Assembly: GCA_963800975.1 (NCBI GenBank)
Contig: CAWDDB010000008.1
Coordinates: 1,054,001-1,118,000, forward strand
Direction: 5' to 3'
Origin: JALYGY01 sp963800975
GTDB taxonomy: Bacteria; Actinomycetota; Rubrobacteria; Rubrobacterales; Rubrobacteraceae
DNA: 64,000 bases
Within the stretch, counting starts at the first letter, position 1, and every line of letters starts with the position of its first letter. Of this stretch, positions 23,279 to 32,200 are shown piece by piece. The notes under the pieces are model-generated. The model saw only the letters and a list, made by a program, of their open reading frames with translations. It ran no database searches and was not told the DNA's origin. The translations under genes and the position numbers were made by a program.

Positions 23279-23914
23279 CTACGGGGCCCTGGCGCAGAAC
23301 GCGAAGGCCGTCGCGTTCCAGTTGAGGTTGGTCGGCTGTTCCTCGACAGCCACCACCCTCACCGCCGTGGAGCTGACGGGGGCCATCTGGTCGATCACCA
23401 CGTTTGTCTGCAAATCCCCGGACGGACCGGTCTGCCCGCCCGCCAGCCTGGCGCCGGTGCCCACCAGCAGCTTCCCCGCCGGACACCGCGCGTCCACCTC
23501 CTTGTCGGACACCGAATCGAATTCGCTGGTAGCCGAGACCTGCTCCAGGCCGTTGATCCCGACCTCGTCCGCGCCCTTGCCGTCCACCTCGTCGGCGTTC
23601 AGGTTGAGTGCCTTACCCGCGTCCGCGTTGACCGTCATCGGTGCCCTGTTCGGCTCGACTCGCAGGTCCAGAGCCCGCGAGCCTGCCGCCGCCGAGTTGT
23701 TATTGACCACCAGTATTGGGCCGGCGTTGTTCCCCACGAGCCGGGTCTGAGCGTTTATGGCGTTGACCTGCCCAAGCCTCAACGGGTCGCCGGGGACGGC
23801 TGCGAGCGCCGCGGTCGCCACCCCCAGAACCACGGCCAGGATCACCGCGAGGCCAACAGCGAACACGGTCGCCCTGCCGACCAACATCACCTTGCCAAAG
23901 AGGTTCTTCGTCAC
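23279..23914 (-). CDS. Secreted hypothetical protein
   Basis: 211 aa from the GTG at 23914 behind AGGGAGGAATT. Signal/TM segment RATVFAVGLAVILAVVLGVA, then a Val/Asn/Asp-rich region with DLRVEPNRAPMTVNADAGKA and LNADEVDGKGADE, and a C-terminal domain with two Cys (ARCPAGKLLVGTGARLAGG and AFAFCARAP). The NLNADEVDGKDAD-type motif is common in actinobacterial secreted proteins. Function unknown. Tandem with the beta-propeller gene upstream (67-base gap), possibly one transcript. Confidence 0.7.
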   Translation of the reverse strand: MTKNLFGKVMLVGRATVFAVGLAVILAVVLGVATAALAAVPGDPLRLGQVNAINAQTRLVGNNAGPILVVNNNSAAAGSRALDLRVEPNRAPMTVNADAGKALNLNADEVDGKGADEVGINGLEQVSATSEFDSVSDKEVDARCPAGKLLVGTGARLAGGQTGPSGDLQTNVVIDQMAPVSSTAVRVVAVEEQPTNLNWNATAFAFCARAP

Positions 23915-23980
23915 CTTCAATTCCTCCCTACGAGGAAACGGGATGCGAGTCAACGCATCCCGTCTCCCCATGTGGCTACC

Positions 23981-25264
23981 TTACGGGCAGTCAACCCTCG
24001 TGTCGCCTCCGTCCGTCACGCAGGTGTCCCTGCCCAAGCCGCCACTGGCCAGGTCGTTCCCCCGCACGCCGTCCTTGGTGTGAACGCGGCGCTCGTCGCC
24101 GGCTTCACCGAAGACGCTGTCCCGACCAGGTCCGCCGTAGAGGATGTCGTTGCCAGGACCGCCCCGGACCACGTCGTTGCCTTCCCGGCCGCGGAGCGTA
24201 TCGACGCCTCCGAAGCCGCAGATCACGTCGTTGCCGGGCGTGCCGTTCAGTTCGTCGGGGCCGTCTTCGCCCTCGATCGTGCACTCACCCGTGAGCGGCT
24301 GCCAGTCGGGAAAACCGTCGCGTTGCGCCGGGTCGTTGCTCACATCGGTCTGGTTGGACCCATCGTCGGAGTTCATGACGTAGATCTCGCCGCCGCGCTC
24401 GAATGCGATTCTCGTGCCGTCCGGGGAGTAGGCTGGATCGGAGTCGCTCCCTTCGATTTCGGCGACGTTGGTGAGGCGGGTCTCGATTGCGCCTTCGTCG
24501 TCCATCCGAAAGATGCTCGAGTTGTTTGTGCCCTCCTCGTTCTCGCGCTGGCTTGTAAACGTGATCCGCTGGCCGTCGGGCGACCAGTTTGCCTCGCCGT
24601 CGAACTCCGGGTCTTCGGTGAGGCGATCCACCCCGGTGCCGTTGGTGGCGTTCATGGTGTAAACGTTGTTGTTGCCGTCACGGCTGCTATCGAAAGCTAT
24701 CCTCGCGCCGTCGGGAGACCAGGCGGGCCGCAGGTCGCTCGCCGAGGCACCGGTAAGGCGGCTCAAGCCCGCGCCGTTGGCGGCGCTCATGGTGAAGATA
24801 TCGAAGTTGCCCAACCGGTCGCTCTGGAAGGCGATCCTCGCACCGTCGGGCGAGAACGCCGGAGCGAATTCGCCCGCCGGGTTGTTGGTGAGGCGAGTCT
24901 CGTTCGCGCCGTTTGCGGCGTCCATGACGTAGATCTCGAAATTGCCATCCCGATTACTACTGAAGGCGATCCTCTGGCCGTCGGCCGAAACTGCCGGGTT
25001 GAAGTCGTCGGCTGGATTGTCCGTGAGGGGGGTCCGCTCGCCGCCGTCCGGGTTCATGGCGTAGATATCCCTGTCACCGGCGGGACTCGGCTGGCTATCG
25101 AACACGATCTTGCCGTTGTTGCCCGGAAATGCGGCCCCCGCTGGCTCCTGCGCCGCCAGCAGCAGCACCGCGACCAGCGCCAGCACGACCGCAGCCAGCA
25201 CCGCCAGCAAAAACGCGCCGAAGTTGTTGTCCTTTAGTGAGGTAGTTCGTAGGTAAGTTCTCAT
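23981..25264 (-). CDS. Secreted TolB-like beta-propeller with C-terminal RTX repeats
   Basis: 427 aa from the ATG at 25264 (AGGAAGGAAAG upstream). N-terminal hydrophobic anchor (about residues 16-40). Six or so WD40/PD40 repeats follow, each with the pattern R(L/I)TNNPA..FxPAFSPDGARIAFxSxRDGNxxIYxM, as in TolB. From about residue 335 an RTX module follows (LNGTPGNDVICGFGGVDTLRG, REGNDVVRGGPGNDILYGG) and a Cys-containing end. Secreted or membrane-anchored sensor-like propeller. A SARP-type box with a -10-like hexamer lies ~120-150 bases upstream. Confidence 0.86.
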   Translation of the reverse strand: MRTYLRTTSLKDNNFGAFLLAVLAAVVLALVAVLLLAAQEPAGAAFPGNNGKIVFDSQPSPAGDRDIYAMNPDGGERTPLTDNPADDFNPAVSADGQRIAFSSNRDGNFEIYVMDAANGANETRLTNNPAGEFAPAFSPDGARIAFQSDRLGNFDIFTMSAANGAGLSRLTGASASDLRPAWSPDGARIAFDSSRDGNNNVYTMNATNGTGVDRLTEDPEFDGEANWSPDGQRITFTSQRENEEGTNNSSIFRMDDEGAIETRLTNVAEIEGSDSDPAYSPDGTRIAFERGGEIYVMNSDDGSNQTDVSNDPAQRDGFPDWQPLTGECTIEGEDGPDELNGTPGNDVICGFGGVDTLRGREGNDVVRGGPGNDILYGGPGRDSVFGEAGDERRVHTKDGVRGNDLASGGLGRDTCVTDGGDTRVDCP

Positions 25265-25383
25265 CTTTCCTTCCTGTTCCTTTTGTTGCGTCACGTTGGT
25301 GTTTGAGCCTGGGCTCTAGTCGGGTTCGAGATCCATCGTGGGACCACCTCCTTGCTTCTTGTCGCGCTTTTGCTTTCGGCCTG

Positions 25384-25416
25384 AAACTAGCGACCGGGCG
25401 TTACGCTTTTGTTACG
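25384..25416 (-). promoter_or_regulatory. SARP-type promoter box upstream of the beta-propeller/RTX gene
   Basis: On the minus strand: CGTAAC-AAAAG-CGTAAC (25416-25400), then exactly 10 bases, then TAGTTT (25389-25384) as -10-like hexamer. Two CGTAAC units start 11 bases apart, as expected for SARP/OmpR-type activators that sit over the -35 position. The same arrangement recurs at 27316-27348 and 29090-29122. Confidence 0.65.
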
Positions 25417-25562
25417 GGACCGGTTGTGCCGACGGGAACCAGTCTCAGCACCAGGCGCCGTGCCAGGCGCAGTGCGCGAAGGGGATCGGGGTCGGATGCG
25501 CCGCCCCCCACAGGAGTTTCGAGATGGTCTCCAGTCTCACCTGACGATCCCCCTTCGCAAAG

Positions 25563-26039
25563 TCACCTGGCAGGTTCACGCCGGATCTTCGTGACGCCCA
25601 CTTTCCTCGCCAGCTCTCGGGCGCCGGCGTACAGTGCCTCCGCCAACAGCCGCTCCTCTAGCCACGGGTCGGCGACGAGCAGCCCCAGCACGAGCCGCTT
25701 GGCCTCCGTCCGGTAGCGCACCGCCGCCAGCACCGCCTCGCCCCTTTCGGCCACGATGAACCCTTCTTTGGCCAACCGGCTCGGAGCGCCGTTTAGCTGC
25801 AGCAGGTCCGAGATCTTCCCCTCGTCCTCAGGCAGACCCCATCGAACCCGCACGTCCTTCATCCCGTTCCCTGAGCGGCGGGGCACCAGCCCGACTCGAG
25901 AGCGCAGCCTGCCCAAGAGCCCACGTGATTCGCTCCGGTGAGCGCTTGTGCGCAGGCGCCGGGCAACGCGTTCTCTCTCTACCTCGCGCAACAGCGCCGC
26001 TCGGCGTTCGCGCGCGGCTTCGAAGTCCCCGATGCACAT
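25563..26039 (-). CDS. GNAT-like acetyltransferase-domain protein
   Basis: 158 aa from the ATG at 26039, which begins one base after the stop of the cysteine-dioxygenase-like gene (TGA-A-ATG). The first ~50 residues are basic helix (AARERRAALLREVERERVARR). The rest resembles a compact GNAT fold: VRWGLPEDEGKISDLLQLNGAPS, FIVAERGEAVLAAVRYRTEAKRLVLGLLVADPWLEERLL and a final helix AGARELARKVGV. The acetyl-CoA loop is not clear, so activity is uncertain. Last gene of a three-gene operon. Confidence 0.65.
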   Translation of the reverse strand: MCIGDFEAARERRAALLREVERERVARRLRTSAHRSESRGLLGRLRSRVGLVPRRSGNGMKDVRVRWGLPEDEGKISDLLQLNGAPSRLAKEGFIVAERGEAVLAAVRYRTEAKRLVLGLLVADPWLEERLLAEALYAGARELARKVGVTKIRREPAR

Positions 26040-26040
26040 T

Positions 26041-26607
26041 TCACTCGTCCTCCGGCCGGTCGCAGACGTGGTCGCGGGAGGCGTCGTAGTCTCGGCCGTC
26101 GACCTCTCCCATCCGGGGTCCGTATAGGTGGACCGAGATCGCCGCGCTCTTGCCCGGGTTTGCCACCCGGTGAATACCACCGTCGCCGGGCAGCACCGTC
26201 GAGACCCCGTCCTCCGGGCTCCAGCTCAGCCGCCAGACCTTCTTCAGGCGAGCGTGGTCGGCCCGCGAACGGTCGTCGAGGCGCTCGTAGCGCTCTTCCA
26301 GCACGGCGCCGTAGGCGCAGCGGTAGGCGCCCCAGGAGGCGTGGTCGTGGATGTTGGTCCCTGTCCCTGGAGGCCAGACGAAGACCCGCAGGGAAAAGGA
26401 GCCGTCCGGGGCGTCGTGGCGGCGGGCCACGTACCACTCCTCCTTCCCTCGCGCCTCTTCGAGGACGGGGAGGATCGTCGCCTCGAAGTAGGCGGGGTCC
26501 TCCGCCAGATCGGCCAGGAAGGCGGCGGCCCGTCGCAAGGCACTGTCAACGGGAAGCTCGGAGATCTCTCGCAGCTCATTCGTGTCGATTACCAGTGACG
26601 TCGTCAT
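26041..26607 (-). CDS. Cysteine dioxygenase-family cupin
   Basis: 188 aa. The cupin motif WPPGTGTNIHDHASWGAYRCAYG carries the HxH of the iron site (about His87 and His89), with a third His in GIHRVANPG (about 145), matching cysteine dioxygenase-like enzymes that oxidise thiols to sulfinates. Ribosome site GAGAGAGGAGAATCCC before the ATG. The tail has an Asp/Glu-rich C-terminus. Between the SemiSWEET-like and GNAT-like genes, so it belongs to the SARP-box operon at 27316. Substrate may be cysteine or 3-mercaptopropionate. Confidence 0.82.
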   Translation of the reverse strand: MTTSLVIDTNELREISELPVDSALRRAAAFLADLAEDPAYFEATILPVLEEARGKEEWYVARRHDAPDGSFSLRVFVWPPGTGTNIHDHASWGAYRCAYGAVLEERYERLDDRSRADHARLKKVWRLSWSPEDGVSTVLPGDGGIHRVANPGKSAAISVHLYGPRMGEVDGRDYDASRDHVCDRPEDE

Positions 26608-26688
26608 GGGATTCTCCTCTCTCTGTTACCTCTGTCCGATATCGATGACCGCGCAAGCGGGCGCCGTCTTCTCGAAGCTGGCCAATCC

Positions 26689-27196
26689 CTACGAGGACCC
26701 GCCGATGTACGGCACATCCAGGCCGAAACCTCGAGACGATCCATCGACGGCCTTTGCGACCGCCGAGATGCGCTGACCTTGTAGGCTCCGTCTCGGGCCG
26801 CTGTACTTCACCCCGTCGGGTACGGAGCGCATCAGGCCGAGCATCCGCCGGTTCTCCCCGAGCCACGGGTCGCACTCGCGCTCGATCTTCGCCAGCCAAC
26901 CGAGTTTTCCCGGACGGGGCGGCGGGTCCGCGGAGCTTTAGCACGACCACCAGCGTGACGGTGCCGCACACCAGGCCAACCGCGTGGACCAGGATGATCG
27001 GGATGCTCCCGATACCGAGGCCGTAGAGGAGCCAGACCGCGAAGCCCCCGACGTACACGGTGAGAAAGCGAGCAGAGACATCGCCAGAGGTACCGCGAAC
27101 GTGCATCTGACGCGCCTGGAGGAGCACGGATAAGGCGCCGCCCAAGCCGTAAAGCGTCGCGGCCGCACCTAATGCTTGGGTCGTCTCGGGGGTCAT
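26689..27196 (-). CDS. SemiSWEET/MtN3-type sugar transporter, C-terminal extension in a shifted frame
   Basis: The first 90 residues are a complete SemiSWEET: three transmembrane segments, with ATLYGLGGALSVLLQARQMHVRGTSGDVS and VYVGGFAVWLLYGLGIGSIPIILVHAVG, ending VVVLKLRG. After that the continuous frame (to 26576) loses GC-rich third positions, while the +1 frame gains them and reads PGKLGWLAKIERECDPWLGENRRMLGLM, closing at 26689. So one extra G near 26930 probably shifts the frame. SemiSWEETs need no extension to work. First gene of the operon with the dioxygenase; SARP-type box 120-150 bases upstream. Confidence 0.72.
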
Positions 27197-27315
27197 CGAA
27201 GTGCCTCCTTGGACTTTGTTTGCGCGGATCGAGCGCCGTCGGCCTCTGGGCCTGGTGCTCGCGCAAGTGGACGAGCTGGATGCACTCGGTTCGCTTGTCT
27301 TTGCTTGCGAGAAAG

Positions 27316-27348
27316 AGGCTAGCGATCCAACGTTTCGCTTTTGTTACC
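27316..27348 (-). promoter_or_regulatory. SARP-type promoter box upstream of the SemiSWEET operon
   Basis: Minus strand: GGTAAC-AAAAG-CGAAAC, 10 bases, TAGCCT. Each half differs from CGTAAC by one base, but unit spacing and the 10-base gap to the -10-like hexamer are identical to the other two boxes. Lies 136 bases upstream of the SemiSWEET start, the same distance as the 25400 box from its gene. Confidence 0.62.
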
Positions 27349-27610
27349 GGCCGGAGTTCGTTCTGACCTCTACGACGCTTTGGTCCTTCAATTCTGCGAG
27401 AGGTGTCGCCATGGTTTGCGCTTGGGCACGAGCGAGACCGTGGTGCGGGGCATGGTCGAGATGGCATGCAGCAAGGACCCCACGGGGTAGTCGAGGTTGT
27501 TGGTGAGCCGGCCGGAGCCTGCTACGTCCTGCGTCAGGCGGATGCCGTTCGGATGGAGGGCGGTGGCTACTCTGCCCCGGGACGCGCGTATGTTAGCTCT
27601 ACGCGAAAGT
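27349..27610. other. Gene-free interval
   Basis: Lies between the SemiSWEET promoter and the terminator of the FAD oxidase. A minus-strand frame (27388-27636) reads TNNLDYPVGSLLHAISTMPR with some coding character but lacks a start signal. The stretch at 27484-27505 resembles 14008-14032. Confidence 0.3.
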
Positions 27611-27634
27611 GGGGAGGGAACTTTCTCCCTCCCC
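27611..27634. terminator. Terminator of the FAD-oxidase gene
   Basis: Perfect 9-bp stem GGGGAGGGA / TCCCTCCCC around ACTTTC, 13 bases past the minus-strand stop at 27647. Confidence 0.75.
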
Positions 27635-27646
27635 ATCGCTCTCGGT

Positions 27647-29047
27647 TTACGCCGTCGGTCTTATGTTCTGATTCGTGCGGAAGAGGTTGGTCGGGTCGTA
27701 CTTGCGTTTGACCTCTGCGAGCCGCTCGTAGTTCTGGCGGTACGTCGCCTGGACGCGCTCCTGCCCTTCCTCCATCATGAAGTTGACGTAGGCACCGCCG
27801 GCCGAGTGGGGGTGCACCGCCTCCCAGTACTCCCTCGCCCACGCGCTGATGACCTCTTTGCTGGCCGGATCCGGGTCGATCCCCCCGTACACAGTCGACC
27901 ATCTGGCATCGCGGTAGCTGAAGGCGGTGGCGTCCTTGCCGACCCGGTTTGCCGCACCATCCACCGGGTAGAGGTGCATGGCCGAGAGCAGCGTCGGGAC
28001 CTTCGAGCCGTGCTCCACGTGGGCCGCGATCGCCTCCTCCGAGAGCTCGTTCATGAAGTCGCCTTTCCAGTAATGCTGCAGCCCTGGAGGTATAAGTGCA
28101 TCGAACATGCTGTTTAGCGCGGGCAACGGCATCGGCCCGAGCAGCTCGAAAACCGGTGGTCCGAACTCCCTGACCGGCCGGAACGCCTCCTCGGCATCTT
28201 CCTGAGGCCCGGTGAAGCACCACACCACCCCGCACATCGTCTTCGCGTGCAACTCTTCGGGGAAGGGCGGCCCCGGGGGCACCTTCAGGAAGGCGAAGAA
28301 TCCGTACATGTCCTCCGAGGCACGCGCCATGAAGTCGTCGTAGAAGCGCATCACCTCGGCCGCCTGCTCCAGGTGCCAAAGCGTAGGTCCGGCGAAGACC
28401 GTGTGGACCGGGTGCGCCCGAAACAGGAACGAGGTCACCACCCCGAAGTTGCCGCCTCCGCCCCTGAGCGCCCAGAACAGATCCTCGTTCTCCTCCTCGC
28501 TTGCGACGACGAAGCTACCATCCGCGAGGACCACGTCCGCGGAGATGAGGTTGTCTATGGTCAGGCCGTACTTGCGGGTGAGGTAGCCGTGGCCGCCACC
28601 CAGGGTGAGCCCGCCGACGCCCGTGGTCGAGTTGAAGCCGCAGGGCACCGCCAGACCGAAGGCGTGGGTGGCGTGGTCCACCTCGTTCCAGACGCAGCCG
28701 CCCTCGACGCGAACCGTGCGCGCCTCCGGATCCACACGGACACCCCTCATCGCCGATAGGTCTACAACCAGGCCGCCATCCACCAGGCCCAGGCCAGCGC
28801 TGTTATGGCCACCGCCGCGCACAGCGAGGAGCAGATCGTTCTCGCTGGCGAAGTTCACGGCGGCGATCACGTCGGCGGCGTCGGCGCAGCGCGCGATCAG
28901 GCGTGGGCGCTTGTCGATCATGGCGTTGTATACCTTGCGGGCCTCGTCGTAGGTCTCGTCGCCGGGCTGAACCAGCTCTCCCCGCAGTTCGGCCTTCAAG
29001 CCCTCCAGCGCCTCTTCCTGTAGTAGCGGGATGGTCGCGTCGGACAT
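27647..29047 (-). CDS. Berberine-bridge-type FAD-linked oxidase
   Basis: 466 aa. FAD-binding type 4 domain at about residues 35-220, with the flavin-linking His in LLAVRGGGHNSAGLG (about His82) and a Cys in GLAVPCGFNSTTGVGGLTLGGGHG at the place where bicovalent family members attach FAD a second time. The C-terminal BBE motif is AYVNFMMEEGQERVQATY...NYERLAEVKRKYDPTNLFRTNQNI. Such enzymes oxidise sugars, oligosaccharides or alcohols and make hydrogen peroxide; substrate unknown. Cytoplasmic, no signal. Divergent from the SARP-type regulator with its box in between. Confidence 0.9.
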   Translation of the reverse strand: MSDATIPLLQEEALEGLKAELRGELVQPGDETYDEARKVYNAMIDKRPRLIARCADAADVIAAVNFASENDLLLAVRGGGHNSAGLGLVDGGLVVDLSAMRGVRVDPEARTVRVEGGCVWNEVDHATHAFGLAVPCGFNSTTGVGGLTLGGGHGYLTRKYGLTIDNLISADVVLADGSFVVASEEENEDLFWALRGGGGNFGVVTSFLFRAHPVHTVFAGPTLWHLEQAAEVMRFYDDFMARASEDMYGFFAFLKVPPGPPFPEELHAKTMCGVVWCFTGPQEDAEEAFRPVREFGPPVFELLGPMPLPALNSMFDALIPPGLQHYWKGDFMNELSEEAIAAHVEHGSKVPTLLSAMHLYPVDGAANRVGKDATAFSYRDARWSTVYGGIDPDPASKEVISAWAREYWEAVHPHSAGGAYVNFMMEEGQERVQATYRQNYERLAEVKRKYDPTNLFRTNQNIRPTA

Positions 29048-29089
29048 GGTTATCCTCCTCGCTTTCGATCAGGTCGGTTACTGGTCGGG

Positions 29090-29122
29090 AGGCTAGCTGC
29101 CAGGAGTTACGCTTTTGTTACG
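29090..29122 (-). promoter_or_regulatory. SARP-type promoter box upstream of the FAD oxidase
   Basis: Minus strand: CGTAAC-AAAAG-CGTAAC (29122-29106), 10 bases, TAGCCT (29095-29090), then AGGAGGATAAC and the ATG. It lies in the 205-base gap between the oxidase and the divergently transcribed SARP-type regulator, the classic place for a regulator to bind. Confidence 0.68.
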
Positions 29123-29252
29123 GAGCCCGGGTTGGCATCCGGAGATCCTCTGCGAAATCACTCAATTGCGTGATGCGCGGGGCTGGCTTACCTAATATGG
29201 TGGACTCTGGAGCAAACCATGGGCGCATGGAGCCTGCGGGCTCCGAGAGGAC

Positions 29253-32200
29253 GTGGTCAGAACGACGAGCATCAAGATCAGCCTCCTCGGCGAGTTCCGG
29301 GTCATGCGGGACGGGGTCCTGCTCGGGAGCGAAGAGTGGGACCGGCAGAAGACCCGCTCGTTATTGAAGCTGCTTCTCACCCGGCCAGGTCGCGTATTCT
29401 CGCGCGACGAGATCTTCGAGGCGCTGTGGCCGGATACGTCGCCCGAAGCCGCCGAGCGTAGCCTGCGCGTTACCGTCAGCCTGTTGAGACGCATTCTGGA
29501 GCCCGACCTTGAGCGTGGCTCGGAATCGCGCTATGTCCGCAGGCAGCGGCCCGGTTATCTGTTCGATCGCGAGGCGGGCTGCGAGGTGGACCTCTGGGAG
29601 TTCCAGGAACGCCAGGCGAAAGGTGAGGCGGCCCAGGAATCCGGGCGCATCGACGAGGCTATCGAGGAGTATCGGGAGGCATTGGATCTCGTGCGGGGCG
29701 AATATCTCGCGGAGGACCCTTACGAAGAGTGGGCGATGGAGGCCAGGGGGGAGTGGCTGGAGCGTCGCCTCTCGGTTCTCTCGTCATTATCCGAATGCCT
29801 CGCGCTCCAGGGTCGGTACACGGTGGCCGTGGAGGTCTGTAACGAGGCGGTAGCCCTCGACGGCTTCAGGGAGGATCTCCACCGCCGGCTCATGCTCTAC
29901 CACTACAGCGCCGGAGAGCAGGCTCTCGCCCTCAGGGCCTTCAGGAGCTATGCCGGAACACTGAAGGAGGAAATAGGCGCCACCCCCTCGCCGGAGTTGG
30001 TCCGCCTCAAGGAACGGATCGAAGCTCGGGACGTCCCTGGCATCGACGAGCTGCGGCGCTATCCGAAACCCCGCCGACCTATGCGGCTCCCATACGCCTT
30101 GAGCCGGACGCAGTTCGTGGGGCGGGACCGGGAGTACGCGATGCTCGCCGAAAGGCTACGCGAAACGATGGCCGGGGCTGGTGGCGTCGTCGCGGTCGAA
30201 GGCGAGGCCGGGGTGGGCAAGACGCGCCTGGTGGAGGAGTTTCTTGGCTACGCCCGCTCCCGAGGCATCGGGACGCTCTCAGGGCGATGCTACGAGCGGG
30301 AACTCGGGCCTCCCCTGGAGCCGGTGACGGAGGCGCTCGGCTCCGTGGCGGACGTGGGCCAGTTGGTCTCCAAGGACTCAGATCGATACGAGGAAGAGGT
30401 AAGCTACCTGTGGGCCGCCAAACCCTACGACGTCACCCGCATCTACCATACCCTCACCAGGCACCTCGTCAGGGAATCCTGCGGCGAAGGGCACGAAGCC
30501 CTTGTCATCTTTGTCGACGACGTACAGTGGGCGGACCCGGCCACGCTGGACTTCCTATCTTATCTGGCCAGGCGCATCTCCGGCGAGAAGATCCTGCTGG
30601 TCTTCTCCTACCGTCGCGAAGAGGCGGGTGGGATCTCGGGTTGGCTCGAAGGCCTGGCCGAGCGACGAGTGTCGACCACCCTGAGCCTGGATCGCCTCTC
30701 GCTGGAGGACCTGACGCAGATCCTCACCCGCATGTCGTCCCGGCGTTTTGGCGAGCTGCCTTTGCTGGCGGATTTCCTCTACCGGGAGTCGGAGGGAAAC
30801 CCGTTCTATGCGGTCGAGTATCTGCGCTGGCTAATAGAGTCGGGGGCCATCCGGATCGACTCCCGCAGGCGCATCTCGGGGCTGGAGAGCGAAACGCTCG
30901 AGGAAGGTGGCCTGCCGACAGGCGTGCGGGCCTTGATTCGGGCGCACCTTGGCGGCCTGGAGGACGAGGCCAGGGAGATACTGGAGCTGGCGGCGGTTAT
31001 CGGCCGAAGATACGACCTGGAGCTGCTCTCCAGCGCAACCGGTCGGGGAGAGGCCAGGATCCTTGGCATCATCGAACCGCTGATCTCCTCCGGGCTCATC
31101 GTCGAGACGGAGGCGGCAAAGACATACAACTTCTCCCACGACAAGCTGCGCCAGACGCTCTACGCGGACATAAGCCACCCCCGGTGCTCGGCGCTGCACC
31201 TCCGGGTGGCGAGAGCCCTGGACAAAGACGGCGGCGAACCGGCGGAGCTCGCCCACCACTACTTGCAGGCGAGGGAATGGAGGCCTGCGCTGGAGTACCT
31301 CGTGCTGTCGGCGCAAAGGGCTGGGGAGAACTACGCCTGGCAAACCGCCCTGAAGAGCTACGCAAGGGCGCTGGAGGTCGTAGAGAAGCTGCCGGACACC
31401 GACGAAGAGAGGTTCGATCTGCTGGCAGCCAGAGAGCGTTTCCTGGAGCACGTGGATCGCCGGGAAGAGAGGGCGAGGACGGCAGAGAAGATGCTCGACC
31501 TGGCGCGCCGCCTGGGAGACAAAGATCGGATCGCCGAGGCCCACATCAGGCGAATAGGGGTGCTCATGGCGCTGGCCGATCCCGCTGGCGCTGCCGAAGC
31601 CGGCCAGGAAGCGATGTCCATCTTTCGGCAGCTAGGGGACAAGGCTGGTGAGGCCAGGGCACATCGGGAGTTGGGCTACGTCTGCTGGATGAACCGGCAC
31701 TACGCCGGCGCGCTGGAGGCGGCGCTCCAGGCGCTCTGGATACACCGCGAGCTCGGCTACAGGAGGGCCGAGGCAGGGGATGCCGGCAATATAGCGAACG
31801 TCTACCGCAGCATGGGCGACTACGACAGCGCGATCCGGTGGACCAAGGAAGCCTTCCGGATCGACCGCGAGCTGGGAGACAGGTTGGGCGAGGCCTTCAG
31901 GCTAGCCAGCATGGCCAAAATCCAGCGCCTGCGTGGAGATCTCGAGACCGCCCTTGAGCTGAACCTCGAGAGCCTGCTCGCGCTCGACAAATTCGGGACC
32001 AAGTACCTGACCGTCAACCAGCACATCAGCTGTGGAACGCTATGCCTGAGTCTCGAAGATCCAGAAGAGGCTTTGAGGCACTTCCGGGACGCCGCCCGTT
32101 TCAGCCGGGAGAAAGTCTATACTCGGGACGAGGGATACTCGCTCATGGGCGTGGGCGCCGCGCTGGAGCAGAGAGATGACCCCTCCGGCGCGGCGGAACA

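Noticed and set aside
27388..27636. 82-codon minus-strand frame upstream of the SemiSWEET promoter
   Set aside because: Part is antisense of the terminator and no ribosome site is present; noted only as possible remnant.
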